A DNA stretch of 11,584 bases, from positions 1 to 11,584 of the forward strand of contig DAOWKS010000035.1 in NCBI GenBank assembly GCA_030643665.1. Direction: 5' to 3'. Of this stretch, positions 1 through 6,956 are shown one piece after another. Source of the DNA: a bacterium. Its GTDB lineage: Bacteria; Patescibacteriota; Minisyncoccia; Minisyncoccales; JAGMAB01. The notes beneath the pieces are model-generated. The model saw only the letters and a program-made list of their open reading frames with translations. It searched no databases and was not told the DNA's origin. Numbering within the stretch: position 1 is the stretch's first letter; every line of letters starts with the position of its first letter. The position numbers and the translations under genes were made by a program.

Positions 1-791
1 AGATTTCTAAACTGAAAAGTAATCATTGTAAGAAGATATAAAGGATGGGCGCCGCTTTGTAAATGTTTATGAACTAATTCTATTGCTTGTTTCTTGCCCA
101 TCCGCAAATTGTTTTTTGAGGCAATCGCATCAATAGTTTTAAAAATATGGGTCTCTATTTTTGGCCTTACTAAAAGTTTAATATCTTGTTCTTCAATTTT
201 CTCTTTGCCCGCCGAAGTTTTACCTTGTAAAATTTGGGCGGGTTTGTTTTTGAAACTTACTAATTTTTTAATTTCATTTGAAAACTGCCAAAGGTCGCTG
301 CCGATAAAATTAACAAGTTTTTCTAAGGCTATGAGATTAATATCTGTTTGATAATTTGCGAATTCTTTTTGAACCCAGTTTCTTAACCGTTGTCCTTCTA
401 AAGGTTTAAACTCCTGACATTTGGCATTTTTTTCCAAAAACTTGAATAAAGTATTGTTTTTGCGCGGCTCTCCTGCCTCATAAAATAAAATAATATCTTG
501 CAAGTCAACAAACTTTTTTGCGTCTTTCAAAAAGTTTTCTTTAAAATTTTCATTGGCAAGACATTCTTTCAAAACAATCAATTTTTTCTCGTCAAACATT
601 GAATTCTGCTGAATCACGTTTTTAAAATCTTCAAAAGACGTTCGGCTGAACTCAGTCGAAGCCTCTTTTTCTTTTAAATTAAAATACTTTAAATTTAATC
701 CGCTTTTGTGGATTTTTTTGTAATGTTCAATAATCTCCCGTAATTTTTGTTGGGACCTGTATGTATCTGCGCCAAAAAGAAAAATAATCAC
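1..791 (-). CDS. holA: DNA polymerase III delta subunit (HolA), 3' end outside window
   Basis: Clamp-loader delta subunit, which opens the beta sliding clamp during replication. Reading the minus strand from a GTG at 791-789 gives 263 codons without a stop, running off the window start. The family's usual length is about 330-340 residues, so the last quarter is missing. The N-terminus IIFLFGADTYRS is typical of delta, followed by the FDEKKLIVLKE strand and, near the window edge, the helix PLYLLTMITFQFRN of the middle domain. The GTG overlaps the TGA of the preceding response regulator by four bases (GTGA, 788-791), which suggests translational coupling. A near-perfect palindrome at 641-660 encodes residues 44-51 (ASTEFSRT region) and looks like an in-frame insertion in a loop. 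Family recognition is from motifs only; I am fairly sure. Confidence 0.85.
   Translation of the reverse strand, partial: MIIFLFGADTYRSQQKLREIIEHYKKIHKSGLNLKYFNLKEKEASTEFSRTSFEDFKNVIQQNSMFDEKKLIVLKECLANENFKENFLKDAKKFVDLQDIILFYEAGEPRKNNTLFKFLEKNAKCQEFKPLEGQRLRNWVQKEFANYQTDINLIALEKLVNFIGSDLWQFSNEIKKLVSFKNKPAQILQGKTSAGKEKIEEQDIKLLVRPKIETHIFKTIDAIASKNNLRMGKKQAIELVHKHLQSGAHPLYLLTMITFQFRN
641..660. repeat. Palindromic repeat inside holA
   Basis: TTCGGCTGA (641-649) and TCAGTCGAA (652-660) form 9-base arms with one G/T mismatch around a 2-base centre. The repeat is in frame within holA and codes for a short segment that breaks the otherwise normal delta alignment between the first strands of the ATPase-like domain. 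It looks like a small dispersed palindromic element rather than a regulatory hairpin, since it lies mid-gene. Confidence 0.55.
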
Positions 792-1171
792 TTTAAGATA
801 GTTTTGATTTTTTCAATAATCTCTCCTGGGGCGAAATGAGCTTTAATTAAATAACCAACAGCTCCTAATTTCATTCCTTTTTCAACATCATCTTTTTGAC
901 CAAGATTAGAAAGAATAATTATTGGGATTGAAGATATTTCCGGGTCTTTTTTCGCTCGAGATAAAACCTCAAAACCGTCAATTCCGGGCAAAATCAGGTC
1001 AAGTAAGACCAAATCTGGTTTTTCTTTTTTTAGTTTTTTAATACCTTCTTCCCCATCAATTGCTTCAGAGATATTAAAATCTTCTTGTGTAAGCTTCCGA
1101 CTCATTAATTCTCTTAAGAATCTATCATCTTCAATGATTAAAATTGTTTTTGCCATAATATTATATATCAT
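788..1171 (-). CDS. Receiver-only response regulator (CheY-like), second of a pair
   Basis: Single REC domain of 127 residues with no output domain, so it probably acts by protein-protein contact or as a phosphate relay or sink. Visible features are the acidic pocket E14-D15-D16, the phosphoacceptor D58 in LVLLDLILPG, the switch S88 in IIILSN, and the conserved K110 in YLIK. The chosen ATG (1171) overlaps the TGA of the upstream regulator as ATGA. Met6 (1156, MAKTILIIEDD) matches the start of its neighbour better and may be the true start; neither start has a Shine-Dalgarno sequence. It is a paralogue of the gene just upstream, and both follow a histidine kinase, so they are likely its phosphorylation targets. 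Its own stop overlaps the holA start. Confidence 0.92.
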   Translation of the reverse strand: MIYNIMAKTILIIEDDRFLRELMSRKLTQEDFNISEAIDGEEGIKKLKKEKPDLVLLDLILPGIDGFEVLSRAKKDPEISSIPIIILSNLGQKDDVEKGMKLGAVGYLIKAHFAPGEIIEKIKTILK

Positions 1172-1539
1172 TCACCGATTTGTTTTTTGACCTTTTCGAC
1201 TACTTCCTGCGGATCAAATTGGGTTTTAATTAACCAATCCTTTGCTCCTAATCCGCGAATTCTGTCTATTTCTAATGGCTGTCCGGAATTGGAAATAACA
1301 ATCACTGGAATTTTCTTTAATTCCGGATATTTATTTATTTCTTCCATTACTTCAAATCCACTCATCTTAGGCATAAGAATATCCAATAGAACAAGATCAG
1401 GCAGCACTTCTCTCATTTTTTTTAATCCTTGTTCGCCGTCCTTAGCTATAAAAACTTCATAACCTTCGTTTGTTAATTTTTTTTGAAGAAGATTAAGTAA
1501 AATTTCTTCATCTTCAATAAACAAAATTTTCTTTGCCAT
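1168..1539 (-). CDS. Receiver-only response regulator (CheY-like), first of a pair
   Basis: Single REC domain of 123 residues. Acidic pocket E9-D10-E11, phosphoacceptor D53 in LVLLDILMPKMSG, S83 in VIVISNSGQ, and K105 in WLIK are all present, so it should be phosphorylatable. There is no DNA-binding or enzymatic output domain. The ATG at 1539 lies one base after the stop of the histidine kinase gene (1541-1543), and the 3' end overlaps the next regulator by four bases, so the three are certainly co-transcribed. The C-terminal stretch GAKDWLIKTQFDPQEVV is a familiar form of the domain in small-genome candidate phyla. Which of the two regulators is the main output cannot be told from sequence. 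Confidence 0.93.
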   Translation of the reverse strand: MAKKILFIEDEEILLNLLQKKLTNEGYEVFIAKDGEQGLKKMREVLPDLVLLDILMPKMSGFEVMEEINKYPELKKIPVIVISNSGQPLEIDRIRGLGAKDWLIKTQFDPQEVVEKVKKQIGE

Positions 1540-1540
1540 A

Positions 1541-2779
1541 CTATTTAATTATATTCCTTTTTATTGGTAAAGTAAAACAAAAAGTTGTTCCTTTATTCTC
1601 TTCTGACTCAAACCAAATCTTACCGCCGTGAGCTTCAATAATGTTTTTAGTAATAAAAAGTCCTAAACCCGATCCATCTGTTTCCATTCTTATTACATTG
1701 GCTCCTCTAAAAAACTTGCTAAAAACCCTTTCTTGCTGGTCTTTGATAATTCCTACGCCTGTATCTTTAATTGAAATCTCTATCTTCTTTTTATCATATT
1801 TTAAAGAAACAAGCACGCTTCCGCCTGGTTTTGTATAGCTTATAGCGTTGTCTAAAAGATTACTAATGACTAATTTTATTTTTTCTACATCCACTTTCAC
1901 TTTTGGCGCTTTTGTTTTTGGTTTTTTAAATTCAAATTTAATTTTTCTTTCTTGAATCTGTTCTTTGTAAGAATTTATTATTAATTGAATTATGTTTTGA
2001 ATGTCAGCTAAAATCGGTTTAAAAAGATATCCTCCCTCTTCAATTCTGGTTACATCTAAAAGGTCGTTGATTAAAGATATCATTCTTTCATTGGATTCAT
2101 ATGTTTTTTCAACAAATTCTCTTTGCTCCTCGTTTATTTTTCCTAAATCCTCATCTAAAAGCATTTTTAAAGTCCATTTGATTGCAGATAAGGGAGTTCT
2201 TAATTGATGCGCGGCTAAAGAAACAAATTCTGTTTTTATTCGCTCAATTTTCTTTTCTCTGGTAATATTATGCAGAATAATTAAAGTTCCTAAATTTTTT
2301 TCCTCTTTTTTTATGGGAATTGCGCTCACCTCCAAGATTAGATTTTTTCTGAGCTTCATTTCTTTTCTGAAAATTTTTTTGATTGTTTTAACGTTAGGTT
2401 GTTGACTGCTCAAAAGATGTATTAAAGGTTTAAGTGTCGGAAAACCGCTTAAGTTAGAAATGGTTTTATTGGTTACATCTTTGCTTTTAATATTAAAAAA
2501 TGCCTCAGCTTGAGGATTGATTAAAAAAAGATTGTTTTCTTTATCAAATATAAATAATCCATCAGTAAAATTATAAATAATAGCTAATGTTTTATTTTTT
2601 TCTTCTTCTATTTTTTCTCTAGATTCCTCAATATCCTCCAATATGTTTAATAAAGCAATTCTCTCCTCTCTTTTTTCCTTTAACCCGTTAAATTGCTCTG
2701 CACCAGTTTCGCTTTTAGCGGAACTGGATTTAACAGGGTGAATTTCTTCAGATTGGAAAAAATCTTTTTGGGAGTTCAT
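1541..2779 (-). CDS. Soluble PAS-domain sensor histidine kinase
   Basis: A 412-residue histidine kinase without membrane segments. In order: an N-terminal tail with a palindrome-encoded insert (residues about 15-32), a coiled linker (33-64), a PAS-type domain (about 65-172, beginning IIYNFTDGLFIFD), a HisKA dimerisation helix with the H-box FVSLAAHQLRTPLSAIKW (phosphorylated H191), and an HATPase domain with N-box NLLDNAISYT (about 307-316), G1 box DTGVGI (339-344) and G2 box GSGLGL (369-374). All catalytic motifs look intact. It starts 2 bases after the stop of a six-helix membrane protein and ends 1 base before a response regulator. I infer that the membrane protein supplies the sensing part and the two downstream regulators are the targets. 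The signal is unknown. Confidence 0.93.
   Translation of the reverse strand: MNSQKDFFQSEEIHPVKSSSAKSETGAEQFNGLKEKREERIALLNILEDIEESREKIEEEKNKTLAIIYNFTDGLFIFDKENNLFLINPQAEAFFNIKSKDVTNKTISNLSGFPTLKPLIHLLSSQQPNVKTIKKIFRKEMKLRKNLILEVSAIPIKKEEKNLGTLIILHNITREKKIERIKTEFVSLAAHQLRTPLSAIKWTLKMLLDEDLGKINEEQREFVEKTYESNERMISLINDLLDVTRIEEGGYLFKPILADIQNIIQLIINSYKEQIQERKIKFEFKKPKTKAPKVKVDVEKIKLVISNLLDNAISYTKPGGSVLVSLKYDKKKIEISIKDTGVGIIKDQQERVFSKFFRGANVIRMETDGSGLGLFITKNIIEAHGGKIWFESEENKGTTFCFTLPIKRNIIK
2684..2737. repeat. Nested palindromic repeat inside the histidine kinase gene
   Basis: Two nested inverted repeats. The outer arms are 2684-2693 (CCCGTTAAAT) and 2728-2737 (ATTTAACAGG), 10 bases with one mismatch. 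The inner arms are 2703-2713 (CCAGTTTCGCT) and 2717-2727 (AGCGGAACTGG), 11 bases with one mismatch around a TTT loop. The element is read in frame as part of the disordered N-terminus of the kinase. The inner core CGCTTTTAGCG is identical to the core of the terminator at 10954-10986 and nearly identical to the hairpin at the tsaE 3' end, suggesting one repeat family. Confidence 0.65.
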
Positions 2780-2781
2780 AT

Positions 2782-3843
2782 TTATTTTTTCAGATCTTTT
2801 AATTTTTCTTTTAATTCTTGAATTTGCTTTTTCAACTCCACCATTTTAAGTTCTCTGCCCACTGTTAATTTATAGAATCTTTCTAATTCATTAACTCTTT
2901 CCTGAAGCATAGTTTTTGATTTCTCAATTTCTGTCCTCACGTCATAAACTTCATTTGCCGCTTTATTAAGATATTCAGATAAATCAATTATTTCTGTGTC
3001 TAAACTTCCGGTAGAAAATAAAGTTTTTTCTTCTTTTGGCAATTCTTTGACAAAATTTCTAATTCCTAAAAACGCCTGATATATTGAAAAGGATAATACT
3101 CTGCTTATTATTGTTGCCATACCTAGTCCGATTAAAGAAAAAATTATGGTTTCTAAATTAAAAGGAGCGATAAAAATTAAAATCACTAAAACAATTATAA
3201 TTGGTATTAATAAAAGAAGATTTAATTTTGTTCTAAAATTATTAAATTTAGAATAAGGTTCTTTAATTTTCTCGCCTCTTTTTGCCAAAAACTCTCTGCA
3301 TTCTTTTAAAGTAGGAAAAATGAAACGCTCGGCAAAAAAATTTGCAAACATTACCAATAAAAATATAGAAATCAAGCCGCTTGCCAAAATAATAAAAAGA
3401 TTTGTTGTTGTCCCACTTACCAACCATTCTGTTAAAAGGGTTAAAAGAACCACTAATCCTGCGGCTTCAACCGCTTTAAACCAATCCCTTGGTCGTTCAG
3501 CAAGGGCGTAAAATATCTCCTTTAATGTTTTAGTGGAAAGATTAGAAAGAATATGCCTGTTTTTAATGTTATCATTTAGAACCCGCAACTCTCTTCTTCC
3601 TTCTTTTACTTTTATTCCAAAAAATCTCAAACTTCCATATTCTATGCTGGTAAAAAACGCCACTAATACAACATATAAAGGAAAAGTAAAAACAAATATA
3701 TCTTTAGTGCCGGTTGTTGTAAAATCAGCCTGGCTAAGAATAAGAAAATATCCAAGAGCAGCGCTCAATCCTGCCCAACCAAGTACAGAAAGAATTATAT
3801 CTATAGTGTAAGGAACTTTTGAAAATCTTTTAAAATAAGGCAT
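2782..3843 (-). CDS. Six-helix membrane protein with C-terminal signalling coiled coil
   Basis: 353 residues, family not firmly recognised. Hydrophobic segments lie at about 13-36, 48-68, 124-143, 147-170, 207-227 and 230-256. Between the second and third is a roughly 55-residue soluble loop (SIEYGSLRFFGIKVKEG onwards). After the last helix, residues about 258-305 have the length and rhythm of a divergent HAMP linker, followed by a coiled coil (about 303-353) carrying ERVNELERFYKLTVGRELKM. That last motif is nearly identical in the small coiled-coil protein encoded at 4867-5214. The general plan, six helices plus HAMP-like linker plus helix, is that of the sensor half of membrane kinases or cyclases, but no catalytic domain follows. 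It lies 2 bases before the soluble histidine kinase gene, so a sensor role for that kinase is the best inference. Confidence 0.75.
   Translation of the reverse strand: MPYFKRFSKVPYTIDIILSVLGWAGLSAALGYFLILSQADFTTTGTKDIFVFTFPLYVVLVAFFTSIEYGSLRFFGIKVKEGRRELRVLNDNIKNRHILSNLSTKTLKEIFYALAERPRDWFKAVEAAGLVVLLTLLTEWLVSGTTTNLFIILASGLISIFLLVMFANFFAERFIFPTLKECREFLAKRGEKIKEPYSKFNNFRTKLNLLLLIPIIIVLVILIFIAPFNLETIIFSLIGLGMATIISRVLSFSIYQAFLGIRNFVKELPKEEKTLFSTGSLDTEIIDLSEYLNKAANEVYDVRTEIEKSKTMLQERVNELERFYKLTVGRELKMVELKKQIQELKEKLKDLKK
2864..2901. repeat. Duplicated coiled-coil coding segment, copy 1
   Basis: These 38 bases match 4946-4983 with a single difference. They encode, on the minus strand, the RVNELERFYKLT part of the C-terminal helix of the membrane protein. 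The near identity at nucleotide level, including third positions, points to a recent duplication or gene conversion rather than only protein-level selection. Confidence 0.7.
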
Positions 3844-3854
3844 ATTTAAAACAA

Positions 3855-4877
3855 TTAATCTTTAAAACAAGTTTGTCCTCCAAAATACAATTGGAATCTT
3901 TTTATTTTCATTAGATTAACAAAAATCTGTAAAAAATATTTTTGTATAAACGAAAACATATCAACAACTTTTATAAACATTTCTTGTCTTTTTTTAATTT
4001 TTAAAACTTTATTAAGATTAAGTATTTTATAATTTGGATTAAGTATTTTCTTGCCTATTTCCTGACCGCTTATTAAAGCAGAAGAAATACCTTCACCTGT
4101 TGTTTTCAAAACTAAACCGGCTGCGTCTCCAATTAAAAAGATATTTTTAAAAATACATCCTTTGTAAAGAGAGTTTAACGGAGCCGCTTCCGAATTTTGT
4201 TTGGAATAATTAAAATTGTTTTTGCTCAAAAAATTATTTAGGATTTCTTTGGCTTTTTTTATAGAAAGATATTTAGGGTTAAAAAACACGCCGATATCAG
4301 TATAATCTTTATGGGGAAAAATCCATATATATCCAGACCATAATAATTTGGGATATAAATACCACTTAATCTTATCGGTTATTTTAGGAATTTTATAATG
4401 CAGACCAATTGAAATTTCTGATTTTAAGCCAAGAAACCTTCTTACTAAAGAATAGGAGCCGTCCGCCCCGACTAAGTATTTATAATAAAATTCTCCTTGA
4501 TTAGTGATTATCTTATCTTTTTTGATTTCCTTTGCAATTGTTTCTTTTAAGATAGTAATATTTTTAGAATCTTTGATTTTATTTACTAAATACTGGCCAA
4601 GGTCATATCTATCTATAACCCTAAGAGGATATATAAGATTAATTTCATATATTTTATCTTTTAGATAAAAAATTTGTTGATTAAAACTTCGCATCCGCGA
4701 TTCAGGAAAATCAATTTTTGCGCTTAAATTAGTCAATCCTCCAGCGCATATTTTAGGGCCGATAATTTTGTTTTTTTCAATCAATAAAACAGAAAGGTTT
4801 GAATTTTTAAATTGCTCAGCGCATTTTAACCCGGCTGGCCCGGCTCCAATTATAATAACATCAAATTTATCTTTCAT
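3855..4877 (-). CDS. Geranylgeranyl-reductase-family FAD-dependent oxidoreductase
   Basis: 340-residue flavoprotein of the p-hydroxybenzoate hydroxylase fold. The N-terminus has the dinucleotide-binding motif GAGPAG (11-16) and the acid E34 ending the second strand. PKICAGG (41-47) resembles the conserved Cys motif of geranylgeranyl reductases. GADG (137-140) and the FAD-phosphate motif FLIGDAAG (247-254) follow, and YIWIFP (183-188) fits the YxWxFP substrate-site signature of the family. Characterised members reduce double bonds of polyprenyl chains in archaeal lipids, chlorophylls or quinones; the substrate here is unknown. The ATG at 4877 overlaps the upstream coiled-coil gene by 11 bases, and the stop lies 11 bases before the membrane protein, so it belongs to the same operon as the signalling genes. 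That is an unusual setting for a lipid or quinone enzyme. Confidence 0.82.
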   Translation of the reverse strand: MKDKFDVIIIGAGPAGLKCAEQFKNSNLSVLLIEKNKIIGPKICAGGLTNLSAKIDFPESRMRSFNQQIFYLKDKIYEINLIYPLRVIDRYDLGQYLVNKIKDSKNITILKETIAKEIKKDKIITNQGEFYYKYLVGADGSYSLVRRFLGLKSEISIGLHYKIPKITDKIKWYLYPKLLWSGYIWIFPHKDYTDIGVFFNPKYLSIKKAKEILNNFLSKNNFNYSKQNSEAAPLNSLYKGCIFKNIFLIGDAAGLVLKTTGEGISSALISGQEIGKKILNPNYKILNLNKVLKIKKRQEMFIKVVDMFSFIQKYFLQIFVNLMKIKRFQLYFGGQTCFKD

Positions 4878-5214
4878 AATTTCTTTGACCTTTTAATTTC
4901 ATAATTTCTTTTTTCAATTCTGTCATTTTTAATTCTCTGCTAAGTGTTAATTTATAGAATCTTTCTAACTCATTAACTCTTTCTTCTAACGCTTTTGTTC
5001 TTTCTTTTACTTTTTCTTCCAAGCTTTTATTTACTTCTTCTAATTCTCTGGTTCTTGCCTTAACTTTTATTTCTAAAGTTGCCTTGGCTTCTTCTAAGTC
5101 CTCTTTTACTCTTTCCAATTCCTTAGTTCTTTTCTCTAAATCTTTTGTTCGTTTTAACACCCTAACTTCTAATTCTGATTTGTCGAAGTTTGAACTTCTT
5201 GTTTTTTTGAACAT
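4867..5214 (-). CDS. Small coiled-coil protein
   Basis: 115 residues, almost entirely heptad-patterned, charged helix with repeated units such as KERTKALEERVNELE and KARTRELEEVNKSLEE. There is no signal peptide, membrane segment or enzymatic domain. Residues about 77-104 (ERVNELERFYKLT, then RELKM, ELKK) repeat the C-terminal coiled coil of the membrane protein encoded at 2782-3843, with 23 of 27 core residues identical. This type of helix is normally found between sensor and kinase domains, so the protein may be a detached signalling helix able to pair with that membrane protein; this is inference. It is the first gene after the predicted promoter at 5272-5298 and overlaps the next gene by 11 bases. 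Initiation at the only early ATG (5214) is accepted; no Shine-Dalgarno sequence is seen. Confidence 0.75.
   Translation of the reverse strand: MFKKTRSSNFDKSELEVRVLKRTKDLEKRTKELERVKEDLEEAKATLEIKVKARTRELEEVNKSLEEKVKERTKALEERVNELERFYKLTLSRELKMTELKKEIMKLKGQRNYER
4946..4983. repeat. Duplicated coiled-coil coding segment, copy 2
   Basis: Counterpart of 2864-2901, with 37 of 38 bases identical. It lies in the gene for the small coiled-coil protein and encodes the same RVNELERFYKLT helix. Similarity continues more weakly on both sides. Confidence 0.7.
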
Positions 5215-5271
5215 AAATTATTTTCAACGTAATTTATTAAATATTTTTATTATAGAAAATTTTATTTTCAA

Positions 5272-5298
5272 ATTATATCATTTTTATTCTATAAGCAA
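5272..5298 (-). promoter_or_regulatory. Predicted promoter for the signalling operon
   Basis: On the minus strand, TTGCTT (5298-5293) is followed after 15 bases by TATAAT (5277-5272). The -10 box is preceded by TGA, giving an extended -10 (TGnTATAAT). It overlaps the end of the 5'-3' exonuclease gene and lies about 60 bases upstream of the coiled-coil gene start at 5214. The spacer is short, but the extended -10 can compensate. In such AT-rich sequence chance matches are common. Confidence 0.45.
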
Positions 5299-6219
5299 AC
5301 CCTGAATTTTATTATTGTTGTTTTCGTCATTATACAATCTTTTAACCAAACTATGAAACCCATAATCTTTGAAAATCTCTATTGCTTTTTGTCGGTTGAA
5401 TTTTTGGCTCTGGCATTGTTTCAAATTAAAATCAATAGGGACATCTTGTTTTGTTTGGGCTAACTGCCGGGATAAAAAAATCTGTTCTTTGTTTTTTATT
5501 AAAATTTCTCTAATCCGGGAGTTAATTTCTTGTCCCTGGTTTTTTTCTATTATCTGAAACAGGTTTTCTATTGTATCAAATTTTTGCAGCAATCCGGCAG
5601 CTGTTTTCTTTCCTATGCCAGTAGCGCCTGGAATATTATCAGCGGCATCGCCAGCCAAGGCCTTAAAATCAACTATTTGCTTGGGTAAAATGCCAAAACG
5701 TTTAACCACTTCTTCTTTATTGTAAATAACCGCATTTTTTATCCCTTTACTAAAAGCATAAATCTTGGTGTTTTTATTGACAAGCTGTAAAACATCCAAG
5801 TCAGCGCTAAAAATATAGATTTCTATTTCCGGATAAATCTGCTTTTGCGGAGCTTTTTTTGCTATAGTAGCGATTAAATCATCCGCTTCATAGCCCGGTT
5901 TTTCAAAAACCGCAATGTTTGTTTTTTTTAAAATCTCTTTTATTTTTGGAATTTGCTGATAAAGTTCTTTTGGCGCTTTTGGCCTTTTTGCCTTATATTG
6001 TTTAGACAGTTTGTTGCGAAACGTCGGAGCGTGAACGTCAAAACAAGCAGCTATGAAGTCCGGTTCAAATTCTTTGATTGCTTTTAAAAAAACCAGTAAA
6101 AATCCATAGATAGCGTTAACTAATTCGCCTTTTTTAGTAGTCAAAGGCGGCAAGGCGTGATAAGCCCGATGAATAACAGAATTACTATCAATAATGATGA
6201 GCCGCTTTTTTTTAACCAT
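5284..6219 (-). CDS. Stand-alone 5'-3' exonuclease (DNA polymerase I N-terminal domain family)
   Basis: 311 residues corresponding to the N-terminal nuclease part of PolA, without polymerase domain. It would be expected to remove RNA primers and flaps by metal-dependent cleavage. Metal-site and DNA-contact motifs are present in order: D11 in IIIDSNSVIHRAY, D61 with the helical arch FDVHAPTFRNKLSKQYKAKRP region, E111-D113-D114 in GYEADDL, D140/D142 in SADLDVLQLV (usually TGDKDxLQL), and D191/D194 in ALAGDAADNIPG followed by the helix-3-turn-helix GIGKKTAAGLL (about 201-211). The C-terminus beyond residue 296 is a short Asn-rich tail. It lies 23 bases after tsaE. A polymerase gene is not in the window; in related small genomes it may be encoded separately. 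Confidence 0.92.
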   Translation of the reverse strand: MVKKKRLIIIDSNSVIHRAYHALPPLTTKKGELVNAIYGFLLVFLKAIKEFEPDFIAACFDVHAPTFRNKLSKQYKAKRPKAPKELYQQIPKIKEILKKTNIAVFEKPGYEADDLIATIAKKAPQKQIYPEIEIYIFSADLDVLQLVNKNTKIYAFSKGIKNAVIYNKEEVVKRFGILPKQIVDFKALAGDAADNIPGATGIGKKTAAGLLQKFDTIENLFQIIEKNQGQEINSRIREILIKNKEQIFLSRQLAQTKQDVPIDFNLKQCQSQKFNRQKAIEIFKDYGFHSLVKRLYNDENNNNKIQGLLIE

Positions 6220-6242
6220 ATTTTATCTTAATTACGAAGTAA

Positions 6243-6692
6243 TCAAGGTTTCCCGCTGAAAGCGGGAGTTCTTAATATAATTTTTCTCTTATTTTTATCT
6301 AAAAATTCAAAATTGAGCCAGATTGTGTTTTTGGGCAGGATTTTTTTTATTCGCTCTGTCCATTCAATAGCCACGATGTTTTTTGGGTTACCAATAATGT
6401 TTTTAAATCCTAAATCAAGAATTTCTTTTGACTTATAAATTCTATAGCAGTCAATGTGGTAAAAGTTTTCGTATTTCTTCATTATTACAAATGTCGGGCT
6501 GGTGATTTTTTCCTTTATCCCCAGTCCCTTGGCAAATCCTTGTAAAAAAGTTGTTTTACCACTGCCTAAATCGCCTTTCAAAGCAAAAACAAAGGCATTT
6601 TTTTTAGGTTTTGTTTTCAAAATTTCCTTAGCTAAAATCTTGCCTATTTTTTTTGTCTGCAACTGACTAATGGTTAAATATTCTTTTTCCAT
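6243..6692 (-). CDS. tsaE: tRNA threonylcarbamoyladenosine biosynthesis ATPase TsaE
   Basis: 149 residues, the usual TsaE length. It is the ATPase that works with TsaB and TsaD to install t6A at position 37 of ANN-decoding tRNAs in the cytoplasm. Walker A is GDLGSGKTT (40-48), followed by the switch motif TSPTFVI (64-70), HIDCYRI (79-85) and AIEWTERI (108-115). The C-terminal TPAFSGKP is encoded by a hairpin sequence (6251-6267) and is not family-conserved, so the original end was probably remodelled by a palindromic repeat. The exonuclease gene follows in the same direction. No TsaB or TsaD gene is in the window. Confidence 0.95.
   Translation of the reverse strand: MEKEYLTISQLQTKKIGKILAKEILKTKPKKNAFVFALKGDLGSGKTTFLQGFAKGLGIKEKITSPTFVIMKKYENFYHIDCYRIYKSKEILDLGFKNIIGNPKNIVAIEWTERIKKILPKNTIWLNFEFLDKNKRKIILRTPAFSGKP
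6251..6267. repeat. Hairpin repeat forming the 3' end of tsaE
   Basis: TCCCGCT (6251-6257), loop GAA, AGCGGGA (6261-6267): a perfect 7-base-pair hairpin that codes for the last residues of TsaE before TGA. There is no T-run after it on either strand, so a terminator role is unlikely. Its core is the same as in the terminator at 10954-10986 (CTCCCGCTTTYAGCGGGA). Confidence 0.6.
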
Positions 6693-6771
6693 AATTTTGA
6701 ATGTAATGAAAAATTAGAAGACAAAATTTTAATTCTTGGGTTCATAATTTAATGCTGAACCTGCTGAAGGA

Positions 6772-6800
6772 TTGACAATTTATTAAAAATTAGATAAGTT
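6772..6800 (+). promoter_or_regulatory. Predicted promoter for the PilB-like ATPase gene
   Basis: A consensus -35 TTGACA (6772-6777) is followed after 17 bases by a weak -10 TAAGTT (6795-6800). Transcription would start near 6807, about 30 bases before the ATG at 6839. It lies in the divergent region between tsaE and the ATPase gene. The -10 is poor, so the exact assignment is uncertain. Confidence 0.4.
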
Positions 6801-6838
6801 AAAATAATTCAGATAGTTTAATCTTATTCTAAACCTTT

Positions 6839-6956
6839 ATGACCGAGTTTTCAAAAAAAAAACATTAAAGGCGTAGAAATTTCTCCGGCTAATCTAAGAG
6901 AAATTGAGAAAGAAATAAAAGATGTTTCCGGTTTTAAGAAAAAAATACAGGATTCT
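6839..6956 (+). pseudogene. Frame-disrupted 5' end of the PilB-like ATPase gene
   Basis: The frame of the downstream ATPase stays open upstream to about 6843 and reads sensibly as NIKGVEISPANLREIEKEI and onward, but contains no ATG, GTG or TTG before 6957 and is closed by TGA at 6840-6842. An ATG at 6839 in another frame gives MTEFSKKK and then stops (TAA) just after an A10 run (6853-6862). With nine A residues instead of ten the ATG frame would join the ATPase frame, adding about 39 residues. So there is either a sequencing or assembly error, a real mutation, or slippage on the A-run. Confidence 0.55.

Noticed and set aside
94..351. Plus-strand open frame of 85 codons
   Set aside because: It lies antisense to clear holA coding sequence and its product has no recognisable features, so it is a shadow frame.
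6251..6267. Intrinsic terminator after tsaE
   Set aside because: The hairpin is inside the coding sequence and no T-run follows on the transcribed strand; the exonuclease gene continues 23 bases later.
6747..6771. Direct repeat TGCTGAACC / TGCTGAAGG as an operator
   Set aside because: Only two short imperfect copies are present, with no clear relation to a promoter box, so it is too weak to call.
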